Shown in pieces: positions 33,176 through 42,678 of a stretch of DNA of 64,000 bases. The translations under genes and the position numbers were made by a program. The notes beneath the pieces are model-generated. The model saw only the letters and a program-made list of their open reading frames with translations, had not been told where the DNA came from and ran no database searches. The first letter of the stretch is position 1. Every line of letters begins with the position of its first letter. The DNA comes from Bacteroidota bacterium (GTDB taxonomy: Bacteria; Bacteroidota; Bacteroidia; Cytophagales; Spirosomataceae), in the NCBI GenBank assembly GCA_020161355.1, contig JAIUOF010000001.1, positions 930,001 to 994,000 of the forward strand. Reading direction: 5' to 3'.

Positions 33176-35590
33176 TCAAGGCCTTAAAACCGTTTTGCCA
33201 ATCATTACTTTCTCAATTTCTTTGCGGTTCATGAGTTCTTTTCGAGCCCGAGAATTGGCAAACATCATTGCCTGGTCATCATAGTGTTTATTCATGAAAT
33301 AGCCCGATTGCCCCGTAGGATTGATACTGGTTCCTCCTTCAGGATTTCCAAAGTCAACGATTCTTCTCAATGCCGGACCGTAAACCACGTTATATTTTCC
33401 GGTGGAATCCACTCTAAAATCAAGGTTATTAATGGTGCTTTTACCTCCCGGAGCGGGTATAGGGCCCACACTGAAATACTTTCCAACCAAAGGCAATATT
33501 CCCATCGGGTGAGGATGCGTAAGTGTATGTACTTTTTCCCATTTCCATTGGTTCATATCGGTTCCTAGTTGTTTTTCAAGATCAACTATAGCCTGATTAA
33601 AAGCTTGGGACAGCACCTCTTTTCGGGTTTCTTTGTTGGTTGTATTAATGTTATCCCACCATTTAGAGGTTTCATTTTTAAATAAACCTGCTCTGCCATG
33701 ATCCCAAAGAATATTTAATCGTAACAAATCAAAATAACTTTCACCTACCTCATCTTTTAGTAAATATTCATCTATCCTATACACAAAACGATAATAAATG
33801 ACCGGAGCTATATCAGACATTTGATGGGCTCCACTCCAGTTTCTCAATATTTCGAGGGCTTTTTTCCCATTCTCTGATTTAACCTGTGTGTCAAATACCG
33901 GAATGATTTCTTTAATCAAACCTGCTTCAATTGGATTGGAAATATCATTTATTACATCCCTGACTTCAGTAGCGGTCCAGTTATTTTTATTCGTATATAT
34001 CAAACTTTTTATCCTTGCTGCCCTGTCAACCGGTACATAGTAACCCGGTACATAAACTCCGTTTCTCGATTCAGGTTGATTGTTTGCGGTGTACAAAACA
34101 TTACCTTCCGGATTTAAAATCTGTGGATTTTCCCTAAAATCATACCAACCTAAAGGCTCATCTTTGCCTGATGCACCATCTAAAACCAGGCGTGGATTTA
34201 CATGGGGTGGTCTTTTGATTAATTTGGCTGTAGCCCACCAGGCGATATTCCCATCGGTATCGGCCCACATTACATTGAGGCCGGGCGAATGAATGAGTTT
34301 TACAGATTGTTCACATTCTTTAGCATTTCCGGCTTTAGCCATGCCATAGCATGCCTCCATGTTTCGGGACAATGCTTTAAAATAAGTCCAAAATACTGAA
34401 ATGGGGGCTTTTTGATCGGTAAATGGTGCCACCAGCTCTTTGGTTTTCATCACGTCGCTGATTAAGACTCCATGCCTTGACTCCCGGACCTTCATCAGAA
34501 AATCAGCCTGCCCCTTAATTTTAATTTGCTCTTCTCTTACCTTCAAATCTTCCCAATGGTCCTGAAACCAGACCTGATTTTGGTTAGCAGGGTTTATTTT
34601 TTCCCGGTAAAAATCCATTTCATCGTTTAGAAACATTGTAAGCCCCCATCCACCTTTTTCATTATGGCCCAATAATGCAAATGGAACGCCTGCCAGGAAA
34701 TTGCCATAAAACTTAAATCCGGGACATTCTAAATGTGCCTCATACCACACCGAAGGTTGAGAAAATCCAATATGTGTGTCATTTGAAAAAATGGGTTTCC
34801 CGGATTTCGTTTTTTTGCCTCCGATAATCCATCCATTTGACCCTTTTAATGGTGGTGAGGGAATCAGGCTTTCAATTTTTGCCAATCTAAGATTCAAATC
34901 CATCAAATTATTCTTTGCCAGCCGATCAACTGGAATTTTGGGTTCATCTATGGTAGTATTTACCCCTAAATCTGCCAAATAGTTTCCTCCTAATTTCGCG
35001 TTGATATATTCGGTAATCGCTTCCACTCTGAATGCCTCCATAAATGTATAAGACATGTAACCAACTATCATTTCGGAGTCTTCCAGTGTAAATTCGGCTT
35101 TTGGAATACCTGCCAGTGTAAACTCAATCGGGGTTTTTCCGGTCTTGATATATTGATTTATCCCTTTCACATAGGCTTTGGCATTTTTTACAAAAGCAGC
35201 ATTAGGTTGGCTATTGTAAACAGAATCCACCACTTTTTTAGCATAGTTTTTAAAACCGAGAGACCTGAAAAACTGGTCCACCTCCAGCATATCTTTTCCA
35301 AAAACCTCTGAAAGTCTTCCACCTGAAACTCTTCTGAGCATTTCCATCTGAAATAATCTGTCCTGAGCATGAATATACCCCAGTGCCTGCCATAAATCTT
35401 CTTCGTTTTGGGCATAAATATGCGGAATGGCATAATCATCAAACAATACCTCGACTTCTGATTTAATACCCGGAATTTTCACTTCAGCATTGTAGTCAGG
35501 CTGAAGTGATTTTAAATAGAAAAAAACTCCGATAGCTGATGCAATAATTACAAAAAGAAGTACCCAGAGAAGGCGTTTGATCCATTTCAT
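33176..35590 (-). CDS. Penicillin acylase family protein (Ntn hydrolase)
   Basis: The precursor is 804 residues with an N-terminal membrane or signal segment (8-27). The self-processing site is G250/S251 in K-G-S-N-G-W, so Ser251 becomes the free N-terminal nucleophile of the beta chain. The preceding spacer (about 215-250) would be removed. The beta chain later has H-I-G-F and conserved N and R residues. Family members cut amide-linked acyl groups: penicillins, cephalosporins or acyl-homoserine lactones. The natural substrate here is unknown; periplasmic location fits a scavenging or signal-degrading role. Confidence 0.88.
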   Translation of the reverse strand: MKWIKRLLWVLLFVIIASAIGVFFYLKSLQPDYNAEVKIPGIKSEVEVLFDDYAIPHIYAQNEEDLWQALGYIHAQDRLFQMEMLRRVSGGRLSEVFGKDMLEVDQFFRSLGFKNYAKKVVDSVYNSQPNAAFVKNAKAYVKGINQYIKTGKTPIEFTLAGIPKAEFTLEDSEMIVGYMSYTFMEAFRVEAITEYINAKLGGNYLADLGVNTTIDEPKIPVDRLAKNNLMDLNLRLAKIESLIPSPPLKGSNGWIIGGKKTKSGKPIFSNDTHIGFSQPSVWYEAHLECPGFKFYGNFLAGVPFALLGHNEKGGWGLTMFLNDEMDFYREKINPANQNQVWFQDHWEDLKVREEQIKIKGQADFLMKVRESRHGVLISDVMKTKELVAPFTDQKAPISVFWTYFKALSRNMEACYGMAKAGNAKECEQSVKLIHSPGLNVMWADTDGNIAWWATAKLIKRPPHVNPRLVLDGASGKDEPLGWYDFRENPQILNPEGNVLYTANNQPESRNGVYVPGYYVPVDRAARIKSLIYTNKNNWTATEVRDVINDISNPIEAGLIKEIIPVFDTQVKSENGKKALEILRNWSGAHQMSDIAPVIYYRFVYRIDEYLLKDEVGESYFDLLRLNILWDHGRAGLFKNETSKWWDNINTTNKETRKEVLSQAFNQAIVDLEKQLGTDMNQWKWEKVHTLTHPHPMGILPLVGKYFSVGPIPAPGGKSTINNLDFRVDSTGKYNVVYGPALRRIVDFGNPEGGTSINPTGQSGYFMNKHYDDQAMMFANSRARKELMNRKEIEKVMIGKTVLRP

Positions 35591-35640
35591 GGTGATAATT
35601 TGGTTTTTTAAGGTTGATGGGGCAATTTACAGAATCTTTG

Positions 35641-35648
35641 TATATTTG
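35641..35648 (+). promoter_or_regulatory. Promoter -7 box (TATATTTG)
   Basis: Exact TAnnTTTG, 35 bases before the ATG at 35684. It overlaps the region just upstream of the GTG at 35651, so that earlier start is unlikely. Confidence 0.42.
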
Positions 35649-35683
35649 ATGTGAAAACTAACCCTAAAATTGTTTACCAAACC

Positions 35684-36223
35684 ATGAAAAACCTTTTTCG
35701 ATTTTCCGTAATTATTTTGATTTCTATATTTTCAGGATCAACCAATGCTCAGGAATTTAGAGATGTGCCAGAGAATAAATCTGTTATTATTGATGGTGTG
35801 GAATATTTTTATGAAATAACCAATGAAAGTAAAGTCAAAGAATACAACCGTTTTGAACTTACAATTTCGGCCAAAAATGTAAGTGGTTGCCAGCTTATTT
35901 ACATTAATCAAAATAAAATATTATCTTTTTTTGAGGGTGATCCATCAGCCATAGCCCGATTTGAGTGTATCAATGCAAACGGAAAAAGACTTACTTCAAA
36001 AGGAGGAAACTTAAAAGCCAGACCTTTCTATGTGCCCTATTCAAGAACCGAAAAAACTGCTGATGGTAAAACCAGAACCATAAATGAAAATATTCAGGGG
36101 GGATATATTTTCCCGCATGGCCGAACAATTTCAAATAGTTTTATTGTGCTCACCGATGAGGGCCGGCCAAAATTCAAAGTCAGAACTCAGAATTTCACTG
36201 ATCTAACTAATACTGCCAATTAA
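35684..36223 (+). CDS. Small secreted protein of unknown function
   Basis: The start at ATG 35684 begins a signal peptide (ending S-T-N-A-Q near residue 23); the frame reaches back to a GTG at 35651. The mature part is about 155 residues, beta-rich and basic at the end. I recognise no family. It is transcribed away from the penicillin acylase gene, with only 93 bases between the two starts. Confidence 0.55.
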   Translation: MKNLFRFSVIILISIFSGSTNAQEFRDVPENKSVIIDGVEYFYEITNESKVKEYNRFELTISAKNVSGCQLIYINQNKILSFFEGDPSAIARFECINANGKRLTSKGGNLKARPFYVPYSRTEKTADGKTRTINENIQGGYIFPHGRTISNSFIVLTDEGRPKFKVRTQNFTDLTNTAN

Positions 36224-36398
36224 AAGGAAAGATATTTGGAGAATTCCAGGCCTGATTGGGGGTGGACCACCAACAGAGGTCTGAAATAGGTTTCTGAAAA
36301 TAAAATTTGGTCAATCAAAAATTCGCTCATTTCTCTGTATTTCTACGGTATGGGTTAATCCTTGAAATGAATATTAATGTTGTCGACAAATGATTGGT

Positions 36399-37775
36399 TT
36401 ATTTCCTCCAGAAAAAATAAAAAGGTGTACCAGAAAAAATTAAAAATAATCCAAATAGAGCCTCCTTGGGTTGATTGAAAATCGTGATTATCAAAAGTAG
36501 AATGCAGAAAATCACAAAGATGGCAGGAATGAAAGGATAAAATGGAACCCGATAATTTCTTTCCTCATCAGGAGCTTTAATCCTTAAAATAATAACCCCG
36601 AGAGCAGTGGCTCCATAATAAATAAAGGACGCAAACACCAGCATATCAGTGAGTTGATCAAAACTACCTGACCACACCAAAAGCACGGACCAAAACGCCT
36701 GCAACCATAAGGCCACATCAGGTGTATGATATTTTTTGTGCACAGAATCTGCCTTTTTGAAAAACAAACCATCTCTGGCCATGGCGTACAAGATCCTTGC
36801 CGACATGAGTATGGAGCTATTAGTAGAGTTAAGCGTAGTAACCACTATCAATGCTGCAATGAAGACTCCTCCAACGCCCACCCAAAGCGTATTGGCCACT
36901 TCTATGGCGGCTATTTTATTGGGAGAATCATTCAAATCTATAAAAAAATCAATAGGCAGCGTGAAAGCAAATACCACATTCAACAATACGTAAATGGCTA
37001 TTACTATCAAAGTGCCAAATGTCAAAGCTAAGGGTAGATTTTTCCTGGGATTTTTCACCTCCTCGCCTATATACCCTATATGGTTCCAGCCTTCATAACC
37101 CCAAAATGCACCCAAACTCGCAATAGTCATGGCTTTCAAAATCCCCCACCCTTCCAGTTTCGAATGGTCAAAATTCATACTTTTTTGAGTTAGATTTGTC
37201 CAGTTTCCTATTCCAGAACCTAATCCAAATACTATAAAAATCAGAACTGCGGCAAACATAAGGTAGGTCAAGCCATTACTTAGTTTTTCGGCCACAGTCA
37301 CCCCACGGAAATTGAACCAGGTCAAAATTAAAATCAATCCTGAAGCAATGATTTTTATGGAAGCATTTTCAAGAAAATTTATTCCAAAAAGATTAAATTC
37401 ATAGGCTATGACAGGAAAATGTACCAAACTATTGAGAGATTCTGCAAAAATATAGGCCAATGCAGCGATGGCTGCTGACTTCATGACTGTAAAATTGCCC
37501 CAGCCATAGGTGAAGGCAAAAAAACGTCCGTAGATTTTTTGAAAATATTGATATTCTCCGCCACTGTTGGGATACATACTTGCCATTTCAGCGGTGGATA
37601 AAGCTCCAAACAGACTAATGATTCCGGCCAATATCCAGCAAAGAATCAGCAGAACAGGCGAACCTAACTCAGCGGACATCGGAGCGATTTTCTTAAAAAC
37701 GCCCGAGCCCACAATCACACTCACCACCAGAACACTGGCAGATCTTAATCCAATTTTTGCTTCTAGTCTGGTCAT
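36399..37775 (-). CDS. APC-family amino acid permease
   Basis: The protein is 458 residues with 12 membrane helices. The first helix has V-I-V-G-S-G-V-F, the broken-helix glycine signature of the APC superfamily, and the loop before helix 3 has Y-P-N-S-G-G-E-Y-Q-Y-F, typical of the LAT/YfnA-type branch. It is the last gene of the operon that starts at 42534, 27 bases after the epimerase stop, so it most likely imports the amino acid or peptide handled by those enzymes. The substrate is inferred only. Confidence 0.85.
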   Translation of the reverse strand: MTRLEAKIGLRSASVLVVSVIVGSGVFKKIAPMSAELGSPVLLILCWILAGIISLFGALSTAEMASMYPNSGGEYQYFQKIYGRFFAFTYGWGNFTVMKSAAIAALAYIFAESLNSLVHFPVIAYEFNLFGINFLENASIKIIASGLILILTWFNFRGVTVAEKLSNGLTYLMFAAVLIFIVFGLGSGIGNWTNLTQKSMNFDHSKLEGWGILKAMTIASLGAFWGYEGWNHIGYIGEEVKNPRKNLPLALTFGTLIVIAIYVLLNVVFAFTLPIDFFIDLNDSPNKIAAIEVANTLWVGVGGVFIAALIVVTTLNSTNSSILMSARILYAMARDGLFFKKADSVHKKYHTPDVALWLQAFWSVLLVWSGSFDQLTDMLVFASFIYYGATALGVIILRIKAPDEERNYRVPFYPFIPAIFVIFCILLLIITIFNQPKEALFGLFLIFSGTPFYFFWRK

Positions 37776-37802
37776 TTGAGGGCTTTTAGGCTTCTGCCAA
37801 AA

Positions 37803-38870
37803 TTAAAATTTTTGAAATCCAAATCCAGGCTTTGGGTTTATTTTCATAAATCCATCTTCAACTGCAAATCCGCCTGTCACCAAATCTTCGGCAAGATCAA
37901 AACTACCGTCGAGGTCAATATATTTGGTGTTAGGACAGCAATATGCCGCATGCAAAGCCGCTGTGATGCTGACGATACTTTCATCATTACAACCCCAAAA
38001 CAAATCTATCCCGGCATTTTGAGCAATATTAGCTATCTCAAAAGCCCCCTTCAACCCTCCGCATTTCATGAGTTTAATATTATAAATCCCAAATGGCTGT
38101 GGATCTGAGGCATATTTCAGTGCATATCGGGCATTTTTCATAGATTCATCGCCACAAAGCAGACTTCTGATATTTTCATCTAATTTTCTTAGCTCATCTT
38201 CCTGACCAACCGGCAGTGGTTGCTCGATTAACTCCAGTCCAAGTTTTGCGGTTTGTTCCACGAATCTTATCAAATCAGGGGTACTATAACCTTGATTGGC
38301 ATCGACTCTTATGTTGAAACTTTTGCCAAACTTCTCATATAACAGTTTGAGTCTTTCAATATCCTCTTCTACATTATGACCGGTTTTCACCTTTAATATT
38401 TTGAATCCCAACTTTTTATATTCTTCCGCTTCTTTCAAAGCCTCGGCCGCACTCATAATTCCGATGGTTACAGAAGTGGGCAAAGACTTAATTTTCTGAC
38501 CATAAAAATCAGCCACCGAAACACCCAAATATTTACCAAAAGCATCATGCAATGCGATATCAATGGCAGCCTGAGTACCGGGCAGATTGGGGAAAAACTG
38601 ATGGGTTTCAAATATAATTTGCTGAAAATGACGGATATCCCGACCAACCAAATTTTGAACAAATTCGTTATTCAGGTTTCTTATAGTTTGGCCCGAGGTC
38701 TCTCCTACCACTTCCTCGGCCGGACTAGCGGAGCCTATACCTACAATTCCATTTTCTAATTCTATCTCCAAAAAAACAAGCTCTACGTCTGTAAAAGTAT
38801 TGTAGGCAATGGTGTAAGGCTTGGTTAATGGCAGATGTTTTAGATAGGGTTTTATGTTTTTAATTTTCAT
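37803..38870 (-). CDS. Dipeptide epimerase, enolase superfamily (L-Ala-D/L-Glu type)
   Basis: The protein is 355 residues with the muconate-lactonising subgroup layout. Catalytic bases are Lys162 in K-V-K and Lys266/Lys269 in N-I-K-L-M-K-C-G-G. Metal ligands are Asp190, Glu216 and Asp241. D-L-D at 319-321 matches the motif that binds the free amino group of the dipeptide in L-Ala-D/L-Glu epimerases. The relative DgcA racemises N-acetyl-glutamate, so that activity is the main alternative. It lies in an operon with a DgcN-type gene. Recycling of cell-wall L-Ala-D-Glu is the simplest reading. Confidence 0.85.
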   Translation of the reverse strand: MKIKNIKPYLKHLPLTKPYTIAYNTFTDVELVFLEIELENGIVGIGSASPAEEVVGETSGQTIRNLNNEFVQNLVGRDIRHFQQIIFETHQFFPNLPGTQAAIDIALHDAFGKYLGVSVADFYGQKIKSLPTSVTIGIMSAAEALKEAEEYKKLGFKILKVKTGHNVEEDIERLKLLYEKFGKSFNIRVDANQGYSTPDLIRFVEQTAKLGLELIEQPLPVGQEDELRKLDENIRSLLCGDESMKNARYALKYASDPQPFGIYNIKLMKCGGLKGAFEIANIAQNAGIDLFWGCNDESIVSITAALHAAYCCPNTKYIDLDGSFDLAEDLVTGGFAVEDGFMKINPKPGFGFQKF

Positions 38871-38941
38871 TTTCAGAAACCTTTTTTGATCAAAATCTAA
38901 AGGCTATTTAATTCACTTAAATAAATCCTTTACTTAGATAT

Positions 38942-38972
38942 CCCTTGCGGCTTCGACAAGCTCAGCCTGACA
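38942..38972. repeat. Dispersed intergenic repeat (CTTCGACAAGCTCAG core)
   Basis: The core GCTTCGACAAGCTCAGCCTG at 38949-38968 has the look of a short repeat found between genes in many bacteria. It is inside the operon, between the DUF1611 and epimerase genes. Only one copy of this exact form is seen in the window. Confidence 0.35.
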
Positions 38973-38978
38973 TATTTT

Positions 38979-40022
38979 TTACAAATTCTTTAAAACAGGT
39001 AATAATTTTTCAACTCCTTGTTGAATAGGTAAAAGAACCGGTATTTTTAATTTTTCCTCATAAAAATGCTGAAAATCAATTGCTTCGGTATCAGTACATT
39101 TTTCAGTATGAAGAGCGAGGGCAATGACCTCTGAACCCAATTTTTCTATTAGTTCGATCTCAGATTCTACACTTGGAATTTCGCCCCAATGTTCATCATC
39201 ATCGAAATATTTTCGTTTGGGTGAATGAAGCAAAACCACATTTTTAGCATTTCCGGAAATCAGATATTCAAATCCACATGGACCGCTGGGATTACGAAGG
39301 GAGGACTGCCCTTCAAGAAAGATAAAGTCTGCCTCTGTTTGTTTCCAGGCAGTTACAATGGCATGTTCAAGTTCTCCTGAAACAAAATCATTCAAAGTAG
39401 AATCAAAAATAAATCCGTATTTCCCGCCCTGTAACCAGCCGGTTTGACCTGTGTACACCATCTCAGCTTTCAGGTCGTTTTTTCTGCACATTTGTGTGAG
39501 CATCCGGGCAGTAGTTCGCTTGCCCATAGCACAATCCATGCCCATCACTGCGATGATTTTGGATTTCACTTTGAAAATATCCCCCGTCCAGAAATTCAGT
39601 TCTTCTCTCTTTTTTGGTTTTCTGACATCCGTAAGACTTACTCCATAAAATTGAGCAAGGTCCACCAGTTCCGGTTTATCATTGAGATATTCGTGCAAGC
39701 CGTTAACTATCGAAATTTTACTTTTTATGGCCTTTTTGATAACCTGAAGCATATCAGGGGGCAAAACTCCTCCAACGGTTGCAACTCCAATTACAAGGGT
39801 TTCAATATTCTCAAGCTTATCAAAAGCGTCCTGAAAATCACCGAATACCGGAATGTTTCTATGTTTCCCATCCAAAATCTCACCGGCATCTTTTCCGGCT
39901 GTTTCGGGGCAATCAACCACCCCAATGATCTCAAATCTTTCAGTACCCCGTATCAGTCCATGGGCGGTTTTTGCATCATTTTTTACTAAAAGACCATCGG
40001 TCAATACTATCGCTCTACTCAT
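38979..40022 (-). CDS. DUF1611 / DgcN-type protein
   Basis: The protein is 347 residues. It has an N-terminal Rossmann-like part (1-140) and a P-loop NTPase-like C-terminal part with G-M-D-C-A-M-G-K-R-T-T at 161-171. The family DUF1611 includes DgcN, reported as a D-glutamate N-acetyltransferase acting with the racemase DgcA. Here it lies between an epimerase and a D-amino-acid deacylase fusion, which supports a role in D-amino-acid use. Its start overlaps the fusion gene by 8 bases, so translation is coupled. The acetyltransferase role is transferred from the family, not visible in motifs. Confidence 0.78.
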   Translation of the reverse strand: MSRAIVLTDGLLVKNDAKTAHGLIRGTERFEIIGVVDCPETAGKDAGEILDGKHRNIPVFGDFQDAFDKLENIETLVIGVATVGGVLPPDMLQVIKKAIKSKISIVNGLHEYLNDKPELVDLAQFYGVSLTDVRKPKKREELNFWTGDIFKVKSKIIAVMGMDCAMGKRTTARMLTQMCRKNDLKAEMVYTGQTGWLQGGKYGFIFDSTLNDFVSGELEHAIVTAWKQTEADFIFLEGQSSLRNPSGPCGFEYLISGNAKNVVLLHSPKRKYFDDDEHWGEIPSVESEIELIEKLGSEVIALALHTEKCTDTEAIDFQHFYEEKLKIPVLLPIQQGVEKLLPVLKNL

Positions 40023-42534
40023 TTATCTTTCTTTTTATCAATACTCCGGGATAAACCCCTGTGGGTTTATTATTTTCTAAAACTAATTCACCATTTACCC
40101 AAACCTTCATGATTCCGCTGCTCAATGCTTTTCCATCTTTAATATCAGCATTGTCAATTACTGTTTCAGGATCAAACAACACAAGGTCGGCATATCTTCC
40201 CGGCTCAATGATTCCCCTGTCTTGAATCCCAAGATTTTCGGCCGTCAGCCCGGTCATTTTATAGATTGCTGTCTCCAAAGAAAGCAATTTTTGCTCTCTT
40301 ACATACCTTCCCAAAACCCTGGTGAAAGTGCCATGTCCGCGAGGATGCCCTGACGAGGAACCATCAGAACAAATATTGGTCTGCGGCCACGAAATAAAAT
40401 TGGCTATATCTTTATCATCCATGGCTTTAGCCATAATGGTTTCTATTCCTTCATCAAAATCAGGATATTTTTCTTCAAACTCAGCAGCTTCGGCTATCAG
40501 CTTCATCAGCGTTTCTGAGGGCTTTTCATTTCTGATTGCTGCAATTTCCGAAATAGTTTTTCCGGCAAAGGTCTTTTCTGGTGCATATCTTACCAAAACA
40601 GACATTGAAGGATCAAAAAGCTGATTAACAGCAAATTCCGCACTTTCTGGATTGGTATAGTCCCGGTTTGGGAACAAAACTCTAAGGGTTGAATTCCAGA
40701 AATTATAAGGATAGCAGTCTGCGGTAATATTAATGCCTTCCGAGCGTGCCTTTTGAAGTTTGGCTAGTACCTCCACCGATTTTCCCCACTGATCTTTTTT
40801 AGCAATTTTTATATGAGATATTTGTACAGGCATCCCGGTTTGTCTGCCAATATTTATGATTTCATCCATGGCTTCCACAAAATTCACATCCTCACTTCTG
40901 ATATGACTCATGTATCTGCCCCCATACTTAGCAGCCACTTTTGCGAGCTCTAGTACCTCGTCTTTATTAGAAAAAAAAGCCGATTCATACTCTAAACCGG
41001 TATTAAGTCCTAATGATCCTTTTTTCATTTCCTGCTCCAGATAGCCTTTCATTTTTTCAACTTCTTCTGGTTTGGCAGTCCTGAACAGGCTCTTGACACC
41101 CATCGCTTTACCCCGCAGTGTGGAATGACCGGTATAAGAAGCCACATTTATCGCTACCGGATGGTTTTTTATGTCAGATTCAAGGGTGTCCATTGGATAA
41201 CTACCTCCGTCCTGACCAATTACAATCGTGGTAATTCCCTGATTGGTGGCAGGCAAACCGGTAGGATTCTTGCTCAAACCTCCATAGTGATGACTGTGCG
41301 AGTCAATAAAACCTGGAGCAAGAACCTTGCCCTGACCATCAGTAACTCCTTCTTCCTCAAACGGTTGCAAGTCACCTACTTCTGAAATCTTATCCTCCAA
41401 AATTCTGACCGAGGCAAGTCTGGAGGTTGTGCCGGTTCCATCAATTAAATTGATATTTTGAATGAGTTTTGAAACAGGTATTTTTACTTTTTTTCCTTCT
41501 AAAATTTCAGGAATCAAATCGACAGCATTTTCATTGCTGCCGTTAGCCAAAACAATTGTCACTGTTTGTTTTTTCTCATTGATTTCAATCCAATTATTGA
41601 AGCCTACCCAGCTACCGGTGTGACTGATAATATTTTTGTCGAGTTCCCATCCAAATCCATAATCTTCGGTGCTTCCATCACTTAATTTTACCGGTGTGGT
41701 GGCTGCTTTCCATGTCTCTGATTTTACCAAAGTTTTGAGTTTTTGAGCCCAAATCAACAGATCCTCTGCCGAGCTGTAAATATTTCCATCTCCAACCACC
41801 CCATCCAATCTTATCAGGTCATTTAAGACATATTTACCGTTTTTTCTTTCAAAACCTATTACCCTCTTTTTGGAGCGGGAATCAGGCTTTTTCATATTCA
41901 AATAAAATGCATAGGTGTTTTTCAAGCCCAACGGAATCGCAATCTGTTGCTGAAAGTATTCTTCAAAAGACATGCGGGCATTTTTTTCAACAATTGAAGC
42001 CAGCAAAACATAACCTGTATTGCAATATTCCCATTTTTGTCCAGCGGCAAATCCGGTTTTGGGTTTATACTGTGCTAAAAGTTTCAGCATTTTGGCATTT
42101 GTGAGGGTGTCCAAAGTATTAAGATATTCATCAGCCAAATCAAAGTATTCAGGCAGACCGGAAGTATGTGTGAGAAGATGCCTGATGGTGATTTTGGGAT
42201 AAGGAAAAGCAGGTAAATGTTTAGAAACTGGGTCATCAAAATTGAGCAATTTCTTATCTTTTTGAATCATAATCAGCATGGCTACAAACTGTTTGGATAC
42301 CGACGCCAGATTAAAAGAAGATTGTAAATTCAATTTTTGAGTCTGAGCCAGATCAGAATACCCAAGGGAATTCTGATAAGTTATTTTCCCTTTTTCAGCA
42401 ACCAGAACCACCCCGTTAAATAAAGTTCTTTTGTGGAGTGTAATCAATGATTCATCCAGTTTTTTAAGATTTTCATTTTGGGCAAAAATCTGGTTAGCTA
42501 TAAAAAAAAGTAAAAGGAGGTTTCGGGTTAACAT
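40015..42534 (-). CDS. Fusion: PBP/beta-lactamase-fold serine hydrolase and N-acyl-D-amino-acid deacylase
   Basis: The start is put at the ATG at 42534, which begins a signal peptide ending I-F-A-Q at 19 (839 residues; the frame extends to 42579). Residues about 22-345 are the serine hydrolase: S78-V-S-K81, Y170-C-N172, H305-T-G307. Residues about 355-839 are a D-aminoacylase-like amidohydrolase: D-S-H-S-H-H 411-416, then Y-M-S-H-I-R, Q-I-S-H-I-K and S-G-H-P-R-G-H-G-T-F near the end. Together they could release and deacylate D-amino acids outside the cytoplasm. It is first in an operon with DUF1611, epimerase and permease genes. Confidence 0.88.
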   Translation of the reverse strand: MLTRNLLLLFFIANQIFAQNENLKKLDESLITLHKRTLFNGVVLVAEKGKITYQNSLGYSDLAQTQKLNLQSSFNLASVSKQFVAMLIMIQKDKKLLNFDDPVSKHLPAFPYPKITIRHLLTHTSGLPEYFDLADEYLNTLDTLTNAKMLKLLAQYKPKTGFAAGQKWEYCNTGYVLLASIVEKNARMSFEEYFQQQIAIPLGLKNTYAFYLNMKKPDSRSKKRVIGFERKNGKYVLNDLIRLDGVVGDGNIYSSAEDLLIWAQKLKTLVKSETWKAATTPVKLSDGSTEDYGFGWELDKNIISHTGSWVGFNNWIEINEKKQTVTIVLANGSNENAVDLIPEILEGKKVKIPVSKLIQNINLIDGTGTTSRLASVRILEDKISEVGDLQPFEEEGVTDGQGKVLAPGFIDSHSHHYGGLSKNPTGLPATNQGITTIVIGQDGGSYPMDTLESDIKNHPVAINVASYTGHSTLRGKAMGVKSLFRTAKPEEVEKMKGYLEQEMKKGSLGLNTGLEYESAFFSNKDEVLELAKVAAKYGGRYMSHIRSEDVNFVEAMDEIINIGRQTGMPVQISHIKIAKKDQWGKSVEVLAKLQKARSEGINITADCYPYNFWNSTLRVLFPNRDYTNPESAEFAVNQLFDPSMSVLVRYAPEKTFAGKTISEIAAIRNEKPSETLMKLIAEAAEFEEKYPDFDEGIETIMAKAMDDKDIANFISWPQTNICSDGSSSGHPRGHGTFTRVLGRYVREQKLLSLETAIYKMTGLTAENLGIQDRGIIEPGRYADLVLFDPETVIDNADIKDGKALSSGIMKVWVNGELVLENNKPTGVYPGVLIKRKINE

Positions 42535-42652
42535 AATGATTGATAAAGTTCTGGGGTCAAGATAATCGAAAAAGGACAATTTAGAAAATTTGAATTATTA
42601 ATTTCCGGCAAAAGGTTTAGGAGAAAAATTAAAAATTAAATACTAAATGGCT

Positions 42653-42660
42653 TAAATTTG
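42653..42660 (+). promoter_or_regulatory. Promoter -7 box (TAAATTTG) for the GH32 gene
   Basis: Exact TAnnTTTG, 18 bases before the ATG at 42679. Confidence 0.42.
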
Positions 42661-42678
42661 ACCAAACTACTTTAAACT

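Noticed and set aside
36224..36398. Small gene between the secreted protein and the permease
   Set aside because: Short frames only, with no start signal or conserved pattern that I can support.
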